This document shows positions 7,900-12,165 of a stretch of DNA of 12,165 nucleotides, piece after piece. The number at the start of each line of letters is the position of its first letter. The first letter of the stretch is position 1. Location of the stretch: positions 1 through 12,165 of the forward strand of contig JADGGV010000069.1 of NCBI GenBank assembly GCA_019689775.1. The letters are read 5' to 3'. Both the position numbers and the translations under genes were made by a program. This stretch comes from Gemmatimonadota bacterium. Lineage in GTDB: Bacteria; Gemmatimonadota; Gemmatimonadetes; Longimicrobiales; RSA9. The notes below the pieces were generated by a model. That model had not been told where the DNA came from. It saw only the letters and a program-made list of their open reading frames with translations, and ran no database searches.

Positions 7900-8628
7900 A
7901 TGGCCGACATACCGGACTGCTGGCGCGGCAAGGGGGATCAGGCGCCGTTCGTGCCGGGACGGCCGGAGCGCATCCCGCGCGCCGCGTCGCTCGGAGCGCT
8001 CTTTCGCTCGATGGCGTGCTGCACGCGCTGCGAGCTGGCGACGGGGCGTACGCAGGTCGTCGCGGGCGTTGGCGCCCCGCACGCGCGAGTGATGTTCATC
8101 GGCGAGGCGCCCGGCGCGGAGGAGGACCGACGCGGCGAGCCGTTCGTGGGCGCGGCCGGCCGCCTCTTCAACCGGCTGCTGAAGGAGAACGGCTTCAGCC
8201 GCGACGAGGTGTTCATCACGAACGTCGTCGCCTGCCGGCCGCCGGGGAACCGGACGCCGCGAGCCCGCGAGGTGCGGGCGCACTCGCCGTGGCTCGAGGA
8301 GCAACTGCGGCTCGTGGACCCCGACGTGCTGGTGACGCTGGGGCGCATCGCGCTGACGTACTTCCTCCCGCGCGCCAAGGTCACCGAGGTGCGCGGCCGG
8401 CCGCAGGAGGTGGAGCGCAACGGGCGTGTGATCCCGCTCCTGCCGCTCCTCCACCCGGCGGCGATCCTGCGCAACCGTGAGGAGCTGCTGCCGAGGATGG
8501 AGACCGACTTTGCCCGGCTCCGACCGCTGCTGGCGGCGGCGCGGTCGACGTTGCGCGCGTCCGGCGCGGGCTCCGGTGCCGGTCCGTCCATCGCCCGGCG
8601 CGGATCCCGAAGGGCGCACGATGCCTGA
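7900..8628 (+). CDS. Uracil-DNA glycosylase, family 4 type
   Basis: 242 residues. The enzyme removes uracil from DNA to start base-excision repair. Family 4 motif 1 (GEAPGAEEDRRGEPFVGAAG, 68-87) and motif 2 (HPAAILRN, 185-192) are both present, as is the TNVVACRPPGNR segment (107-118), including N108. Family 4 enzymes carry a 4Fe-4S cluster on four cysteines. C41, C44 and C112 fit three of them, but the fourth position, 16 residues after C112, is H128 in EVRAHSPWL, where relatives have Cys. The 35 residues after position 208 are an Ala/Arg/Gly-rich tail. The ATG at 7900 was chosen for the strong AGGGAGG (7884-7890); an in-frame upstream GTG at 7852 gives an unconvincing extension. The gene overlaps the methyltransferase start by 8 bp. 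Confidence 0.9.
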   Translation: MADIPDCWRGKGDQAPFVPGRPERIPRAASLGALFRSMACCTRCELATGRTQVVAGVGAPHARVMFIGEAPGAEEDRRGEPFVGAAGRLFNRLLKENGFSRDEVFITNVVACRPPGNRTPRAREVRAHSPWLEEQLRLVDPDVLVTLGRIALTYFLPRAKVTEVRGRPQEVERNGRVIPLLPLLHPAAILRNREELLPRMETDFARLRPLLAAARSTLRASGAGSGAGPSIARRGSRRAHDA

Positions 8629-9424
8629 GCTGAAAACCCTGCGCGCGGCGGCGATCGCGACGCGGAACGTGCTCCTGGGCGGGAACCTGATGTCGCTGCC
8701 GCTGCTTCTCCGCCCGACCCGGCTGCTGCGGTACGCGTCGGAGAACCTCTTCCAGTACCGCGCCATGGAGCGGCGACGGTCGCTGCCGGAGCGGCACGTC
8801 CTGGACTTCGTGGGCGCGACGGCGCCCGTCGACGTGCGCCTCGCCCCGGACGCCGACGCCTGGTGCTGGAGCACGCCGGTCTTCCTCCTCGACCTCGTGA
8901 GCCTGTGCGTCCTGTGCCGCCACGCGCAGCCGTCGGTGATCTTCGAGATCGGCACGTTCCTCGGGCACACGGCGCTCCACCTGGCGCTGAACTCCCCCGA
9001 CCACGCTCGCGTCTACACGCTCGACCTGGCGCGGGACGCGCCCGCGAGGACGAAGCTCCGGACGACGCTGCTGGACGATGCGCACATCCGCGCGGCTCGC
9101 GAGGCGCCGGCGTACGCCTTCACCGGCTCGTCCGTGGAACGGAAGGTGGTGACGCTCGTCGGGGACAGCGCGACGTTCGACTTCTCGCCGTTCCACGGCC
9201 GCGTCGACCTCTTCTTCATCGACGGCTCCCACTCCTACGAGTACGTCCGCAGCGACACGCTGCGGGCGCTCGAATGCTGTCATTCCGGGAGCATCCTGGC
9301 CTGGCACGACTTCGGGCGAATGGGCGTGAACGGCGTATCGCGCTGGCTGCGGGAGCTGGCCGCCGAAGGGCGGGAGGTCTTCGTGACGCCCGGCGGGTCG
9401 CTGGCGTACATGCGGGTGGCGTGA
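8621..9424 (+). CDS. Class I SAM-dependent methyltransferase (Methyltransf_24-like)
   Basis: 267 residues. After about 100 residues without a recognised motif, a Rossmann-type methyltransferase follows: motif I VIFEIGTFLGHTALHLAL (106-123), acidic residue D135 at the end of the second strand (VYTLDLARD), VGDSATFDF (180-188), DLFFIDGSHSYEYV (196-209) and LAWHDFG (226-232). The DxxFIDGxHxYExV pattern is typical of the Methyltransf_24 group, which contains O-methyltransferases of small molecules, sugars and lipids. The substrate cannot be read from sequence. The ATG at 8621 lies inside the end of the UDG gene, and AAGGG six bases upstream provides a ribosome site. Co-transcription with UDG is likely, although a shared function is not obvious. 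The stop at 9422-9424 faces the convergent lgt gene across 312 bp. Confidence 0.82.
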   Translation: MPELKTLRAAAIATRNVLLGGNLMSLPLLLRPTRLLRYASENLFQYRAMERRRSLPERHVLDFVGATAPVDVRLAPDADAWCWSTPVFLLDLVSLCVLCRHAQPSVIFEIGTFLGHTALHLALNSPDHARVYTLDLARDAPARTKLRTTLLDDAHIRAAREAPAYAFTGSSVERKVVTLVGDSATFDFSPFHGRVDLFFIDGSHSYEYVRSDTLRALECCHSGSILAWHDFGRMGVNGVSRWLRELAAEGREVFVTPGGSLAYMRVA

Positions 9425-9440
9425 GCGTCGGTCGGGCAGA

Positions 9441-9510
9441 CCGGTTCGGTGTTCGCGCTCCCACCCCCAAACGGCCTGGAGCGTAAGGGAAAGCGGGAGC
9501 GGAGCGGCTC
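9441..9510 (-). repeat. Palindromic intergenic repeat, copy B
   Basis: On the minus strand this stretch runs parallel to copy A. The six-base arms CGCTCC and GGAGCG are separated by exactly 16 bases (plus-strand positions 9456-9461 and 9478-9483), as in copy A. The loop shares GGCCGTT and a following GGG. Similarity continues upstream on the minus strand, where GAGCCGCTCCGCTCCCGCTT (from 9510) resembles copy A from 5107. Like copy A, it lies between two convergent genes, directly after the methyltransferase. Confidence 0.65.
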
Positions 9511-9535
9511 GGGCGCACGTCGTGGGCGGGCGCGG

Positions 9536-9555
9536 CGGCGCCGAGGATGGCGCCG
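9536..9555. terminator. Hairpin, possible terminator
   Basis: A perfect 7-bp inverted repeat, CGGCGCC (9536-9542) and GGCGCCG (9549-9555), has a 6-nt loop GAGGAT. It lies about 110 bases after the methyltransferase stop and has no T-run, so any terminator role would be Rho-assisted or purely structural. Confidence 0.35.
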
Positions 9556-9565
9556 GGACGGGCGA

Positions 9566-9593
9566 GCCCCGCCGGGCTGTGGACCGGCGGGGC
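9566..9593. terminator. Strong hairpin between convergent genes, possible bidirectional terminator
   Basis: A perfect 10-bp stem, GCCCCGCCGG (9566-9575) with CCGGCGGGGC (9584-9593), encloses the 8-nt loop GCTGTGGA. All pairs are G-C, except none in the loop. No T-run follows on either strand. It sits between the 3' ends of the methyltransferase and lgt genes. Confidence 0.45.
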
Positions 9594-9648
9594 CCCGGGC
9601 CTTCGGACATCCGGCGGGCGCTAGGCCTGACATGCCCTGCGGCGCTCT

Positions 9649-9698
9649 GCGCCAGGCGCCGCCGGCGGCGGGCCCGCGTACCCGGCGGCGCCAGGCGC
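9649..9698. repeat. 17-bp inverted repeat (near-perfect) in the convergent gap
   Basis: The left arm at 9649-9665 (GCGCCAGGCGCCGCCGG) and the right arm at 9682-9698 are inverted copies differing at one position, with a 16-nt spacer. The stem would be very stable. It is about 40 bases beyond the lgt stop codon on that gene's 3' side, so an lgt terminator or mRNA 3'-end stabiliser is the simplest reading. The remainder of 9425-9736 is non-coding GC-rich sequence in which I see no gene. Confidence 0.5.
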
Positions 9699-9736
9699 GA
9701 GGGCGCTGCCGGTGCCTGGCTCGCGCCCCGCGGGCG

Positions 9737-10606
9737 CTACGCGCGGGCGCCGGTCGGCGCGGCCGCCCGTGCCTTCGCGCCCTGGCCGGCGACGGCGGGC
9801 GAGGGCTCGCCACGGGCGCGCACCCAGATCACCGCAGCGAGCGCGAGGAGGACCACGCTCGCGAGCTGCGACGTGGACAGGCCGACCAGCACGCGGTCGC
9901 CCTTGGCGCGCACGAACTCGATCAGGAACCGCTCGATGCCGTACAGGACGAGCCAGACGGCGAAGAGCCGGCCCGGCCGCAGCGACCGGCTGGAGGCGAG
10001 GCGCCAGAGGATCGCGAACATGAGCAGCCCGGCGCCGACCTCGTAGAGCTGCGTCGGGTGCACGGTCAGGACGGCGCCGTCGGGGATGTTGGCCGGGATG
10101 TGAGCGCCGACGCTGCGGAGGTAGCCGGCGGTGCTCGGCGGCGAACCCTGCGGGAACGCGATGCCGACCCAGCTCCGGGTCGGGAGGCCGTAGTCGTCGC
10201 CTACGAGGAAGCAGCCGACGCGCCCGACGGCGTAGGCGAGCGCAAGCGCCGGCGCCGTCGCGTCGAACATCGTGGCGAGCGGGAGCTTGTGCTTCCGCAC
10301 CTGCCAGTAGTAGGCGACGACGCCGCCGAGGAAGCCGCCGTACCAGACGAGGCCCCCCCGGCTCAGCAGCTCGCCCACCGGGTTCGCCAGGAAGTCGCCG
10401 AAGTGGAGCGCAATGTAGTACAGCCGCGCGCCGAGGATCCCGCCGAGCGCGAGCCAGGCGAGCACATCCCAGGCGATGCCGGGGTTCTGGCCGCGACGCT
10501 CGAGCTGGCGGCTGAGGATCCAGCCCCCCGCCACGAAGGCGAGGAACATCATCAGGCCGAAGCTGGTGACGGTGAAGCCGCCAATCTTGAACAACGTCGG
10601 GAACAT
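9737..10606 (-). CDS. lgt: Prolipoprotein diacylglyceryl transferase (Lgt), divergent active site
   Basis: 289 residues with about seven hydrophobic segments. Lgt transfers diacylglycerol from phosphatidylglycerol to the lipobox cysteine of prolipoproteins in the inner membrane. Family landmarks in order are: TSFGLMMF (14-21), GGLVWYGGFLGG (84-95), GRVGCFLVGDDYGLPT (128-143), HPTQLYE (183-189) and IERFLIEFVR (224-233). Relative to E. coli Lgt, R143, R239, E243 and G154 are kept (R129, R226, E230, G140). Y26 is F16, H103 is Y89, N146 is C132 and E151 is D137. The Arg/Ala-rich tail after residue 263 is non-conserved. The ATG at 10606-10604 has GGAG (10615-10612) five bases upstream. The gene lies downstream of lemA, itself a predicted lipoprotein substrate class, separated from it by two hairpins. 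Confidence 0.88.
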   Translation of the reverse strand: MFPTLFKIGGFTVTSFGLMMFLAFVAGGWILSRQLERRGQNPGIAWDVLAWLALGGILGARLYYIALHFGDFLANPVGELLSRGGLVWYGGFLGGVVAYYWQVRKHKLPLATMFDATAPALALAYAVGRVGCFLVGDDYGLPTRSWVGIAFPQGSPPSTAGYLRSVGAHIPANIPDGAVLTVHPTQLYEVGAGLLMFAILWRLASSRSLRPGRLFAVWLVLYGIERFLIEFVRAKGDRVLVGLSTSQLASVVLLALAAVIWVRARGEPSPAVAGQGAKARAAAPTGARA

Positions 10607-10663
10607 GCCGGCTCCGTGGATCGCCGTGAGGAACGTGTCGGGCTTCCCACATCTGATACCGCA

Positions 10664-10684
10664 GGCGGACCCCCTGGGTCCGCC
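10664..10684. terminator. Perfect 9-bp hairpin between lemA and lgt
   Basis: GGCGGACCC (10664-10672) pairs with GGGTCCGCC (10676-10684) around the 3-nt loop CCT. It is positioned to terminate or attenuate minus-strand transcription leaving lemA. No T-run follows on the minus strand, so intrinsic termination is uncertain. It directly abuts the next hairpin. Confidence 0.5.
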
Positions 10685-10711
10685 GCCCGGGGGGAATATA
10701 GCCCCTCGGGC
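10685..10711. terminator. Second hairpin abutting the first, with an AT-rich loop
   Basis: GCCCGGGGGG (10685-10694) pairs with CCCCTCGGGC (10702-10711), a 10-bp stem with one G/T pair, around the loop AATATAG. The loop reads TATATT on the minus strand (10700-10695), the only AT-rich hexamer nearby, and could be a -10 element for lgt. No good -35 is visible 17 bases before it. The two roles, terminator stem and promoter core, compete. Confidence 0.4.
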
Positions 10712-10736
10712 GGAGCCGGACACTCGGGGGCGGCGC

Positions 10737-11342
10737 TCAGGGCGTCGTCGACGGGGCGGACCCCGGGAACTGGACGCGCGGCGGCGTCGCGGCCGACGCC
10801 GGCGCCGTGAACGGCTTCGCCGGCTGCGCGCCGATGACCTTCGCCGTCAGGACCTGCGGGAACTGGCGGATGAACGTGTTGTACTGCGCCACCGCCTCGT
10901 TGTAGTCCTGGCGGCTGACCGCGATCCGGTTCTCCGTCTCCGTCAGCTCGTCCTGGAGCCCGACGAAGTTCTGGTTGGCGCGGAGCTGCGGGTACGCCTC
11001 GACCGAGACGTTGATGAAGTTGCGGAGCTGGTCGGTGAGCGCGGAGTTGGCCTGGCTGAGCTCGTCCGCGTCGGCGCCCGACTTCACGGCCGCGGCCACG
11101 CGGTTCGCCGCGCCCGTCAGACCGGCGCGGGCCTGCGCGACCTGCGTGTACGTCTGCTTCTCGAACTCCGCCGCGCCTTGCACGGTCGCGACCAGGTTCG
11201 GGATCAGGTCGTTCCGGCGCAGCAGCTCCGTATCGATGTTGCCGCGGGTCTGCTTGACGCGCTCGTCGAGGGCCTGGATCCGGTTGTAGCCGCAGCCGGC
11301 CAGGAGCAGGAGGAGCGGAACCCAACCAACCCTCGGTCTCAT
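10737..11342 (-). CDS. lemA: LemA family lipoprotein
   Basis: 201 residues, typical LemA length. The N-terminus MRPRVGWVPLLLLLAGCGYN is a lipoprotein signal with lipobox LLAGC, giving C17 as the lipidated residue; many LemA proteins have a membrane anchor there instead. The core is the expected long helical bundle, with the family signature RRNDLIPNLVATVQG (42-56), then EKQTYTQVAQARAGL (61-75), ENRIAVSRQDYNEAVAQYN and a late FPQVL turn. The Pro/Ala-rich tail after about residue 175 is unstructured. LemA's molecular role is poorly known; it is often linked to TPM-domain proteins and envelope stress. The ATG overlaps the upstream nucleotidyltransferase stop as ATGA, so translation is coupled. 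The stop at 10739-10737 is followed by two hairpins. Confidence 0.9.
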   Translation of the reverse strand: MRPRVGWVPLLLLLAGCGYNRIQALDERVKQTRGNIDTELLRRNDLIPNLVATVQGAAEFEKQTYTQVAQARAGLTGAANRVAAAVKSGADADELSQANSALTDQLRNFINVSVEAYPQLRANQNFVGLQDELTETENRIAVSRQDYNEAVAQYNTFIRQFPQVLTAKVIGAQPAKPFTAPASAATPPRVQFPGSAPSTTP

Positions 11343-12070
11343 GCGCCTCTTCCCTCCGTGAGAGTGTCGACGTAGCTGGTGGCGCGCGTGACGCCGGCGA
11401 CGTACCCCGTGGTCAGCGGGTCGTCGATCGGCGGCTTCAACGGCGCGCGCTCGGCGCGGGCGCGCCAGACGCGGAGGAACGGGTCGGGGTCGAAGCCGGC
11501 CGCGCGACCGGCTTCGACGATCGCCTCCGGCGTCGTGGCCGGGACCGCCCGTCCCGAGAGCCGGAGGATCGCCCGGAAGTACGTCGTGAACGACGGCAGC
11601 GCGGTGCGCAGCAACGACCCCAGCTCCTCGGGGCGCTCCGCGGCCAGCAGCAGCCCCGTCCGCAGTTGCACGAGCTTCCCGCGCAGCTCACGCTCGGCCT
11701 GGAGTCGCATCGCGCGGAGATCTTCGCGCAGGTTCGCGACCGGATCCTCGCCCGCGAGCACGACGCGCGCGGCACACATGTCCGCGACCTCGATCGCGAA
11801 CGCATCCGACGCGTCCTGCCACTCCGCCCACGACATGACCATCGGCGGCGTGTTGCCGGCCGTCGCCCAGCGCCGCGCGAGCGGCGAGACCAGCCGCAGC
11901 GCCGGGGGATCCACCCGGTCGAGGAGCACGAGGACGTTCACGTCGCTCACCCCCTCGACCGCCTCCCCACGCGCCACCGAGCCGTGAAGGAGCGCGCTGC
12001 GCAGCCGCGGGCCGAGGATCGCCTGCAACTCGCGCGCGAACGATGCCGCCCTGTCCCTGGGGTCCGCCAT
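11339..12070 (-). CDS. Nucleotidyltransferase-fold protein (MNT-like), second metal-binding Asp replaced
   Basis: 243 residues. The N-terminal strand-helix LRSALLHGSVARGEAVEG (23-40), followed by VSDVNVLVLLD (41-51), is the GS-x(n)-DxD core of the polymerase-beta-like nucleotidyltransferase superfamily, with G30, S31 and D43. The second Asp of DxD is N45. A later segment, AFAIEVADMCAARVVLAGED (90-109), resembles the strand that carries the third carboxylate (E94 or D97). Residues 115-243 are mainly helical, like a HEPN or kanamycin-nucleotidyltransferase C-terminal bundle. The substrate is unknown; an inactive or binding-only role is possible. AGGAGG overlaps the preceding stop codon and lies four bases before the ATG. 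It sits between a TPM-like gene and lemA, genes that are often adjacent to each other elsewhere. Confidence 0.75.
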   Translation of the reverse strand: MADPRDRAASFARELQAILGPRLRSALLHGSVARGEAVEGVSDVNVLVLLDRVDPPALRLVSPLARRWATAGNTPPMVMSWAEWQDASDAFAIEVADMCAARVVLAGEDPVANLREDLRAMRLQAERELRGKLVQLRTGLLLAAERPEELGSLLRTALPSFTTYFRAILRLSGRAVPATTPEAIVEAGRAAGFDPDPFLRVWRARAERAPLKPPIDDPLTTGYVAGVTRATSYVDTLTEGRGA

Positions 12071-12074
12071 CTCG

Positions 12075-12081
12075 CCTCCTA
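12075..12081 (-). promoter_or_regulatory. Ribosome binding site overlapping the TPM-like stop codon
   Basis: The minus strand reads TAGGAGG, in which TAG (12081-12079) ends the TPM-like gene and AGGAGG (12080-12075) lies four bases before the nucleotidyltransferase ATG. It fixes that gene's start and implies coupled translation of the two genes. Confidence 0.75.
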
Positions 12082-12165
12082 CCAGCTCCGTCCCGCGCCG
12101 CCACCGCCGAATCCACCGCCGCCGCCGAACCCGCCGAAGCCTCCACCGCCTCCCCCGCCGAAGCC
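12079..12165 (-). CDS. C-terminal Gly-rich tail of a TPM-domain (YgcG-like) protein, partial
   Basis: Only the last 28 codons and the TAG stop are in the window. They encode GFGGGG repeats ending GGGGAGRSW, the typical Gly/Phe-rich tail and terminal Trp of TPM-domain membrane proteins that accompany lemA. The TPM domain itself lies outside the window, so the call rests on the tail and on the neighbouring lemA gene. Other Gly-rich proteins remain possible. It is the most upstream visible gene of the operon leading into lemA. Confidence 0.65.
   Translation of the reverse strand, partial: GFGGGGGGGFGGFGGGGGFGGGGAGRSW

Noticed and set aside
9449..10810. 453-codon plus-strand open frame across lgt
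   Set aside because: It is antisense to lgt and spans non-coding hairpins; composition is typical of a GC-rich shadow frame.
12082..12165. Tandem GGCGG-rich repeats as a possible satellite or repeat array
   Set aside because: They translate in frame as the Gly/Phe tail of a TPM-like protein ending in Trp and a stop, which explains the periodicity.
1..12165. Mobile element, CRISPR, tRNA/rRNA or defence system
   Set aside because: No transposase, integrase or phage gene, no regular direct-repeat array, no tRNA cloverleaf or rRNA motif, and no recognisable defence protein was found on either strand.

Overview
The window is a GC-rich (by eye around 72%) stretch of bacterial chromosome with a diderm character: it carries the end of a TamB-like outer-membrane biogenesis protein, a GWxTD-type exported protein, an Lgt-type prolipoprotein transferase, a LemA lipoprotein and the tail of a TPM/YgcG-type protein. 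That combination, with the extreme GC content, best fits Gemmatimonadota or a related soil or sediment phylum. This is an inference from gene content; no rRNA or marker gene is present to confirm it. I see no tRNA, rRNA, CRISPR array, insertion sequence or phage gene. Gene density is high, and the many long antisense open frames are shadows produced by the GC bias.

Layout. (1) 1-2226 (+): 3' part of a tamB-like gene, cut by the window edge. It meets, tail to tail with a 35-bp overlap, a GntR-family regulator gene (2192-3202, -). (2) The regulator diverges from a GWxTD-like exported protein gene (3287-5062, +) across an intergenic gap of about 84 bp. (3) 5063-5204 is a convergent intergenic gap holding copy A of a palindromic repeat. 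(4) 5205-7779 (-): a three-gene operon joined by two 4-nt ATGA overlaps, consisting of an 80-residue remnant of a short-chain dehydrogenase, a full-length GH15 glucoamylase/trehalase-like enzyme, and a small four-helix membrane protein. (5) 7900-9424 (+): an operon of a family-4 uracil-DNA glycosylase and a class I SAM methyltransferase that overlap by 8 bp. (6) 9425-9736: a convergent intergenic region with copy B of the repeat and several strong hairpins. (7) 9737-12165 (-): transcription runs TPM-like protein (only its Gly-rich tail is in the window), nucleotidyltransferase-fold protein, lemA, a pair of abutting hairpins, then lgt.

Functionally, much of the window concerns the envelope (TamB, GWxTD protein, Lgt, LemA, TPM protein), with a carbohydrate operon and a DNA-repair gene between. 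I found no obvious new defence or mobile system. The points most worth a second look are: a repeat shared by both convergent gaps; a UDG whose fourth iron-sulfur ligand position is His instead of Cys; an Lgt with several canonical active-site residues substituted; a nucleotidyltransferase whose second metal-binding Asp is Asn; and a truncated SDR that is still translationally coupled to GH15.
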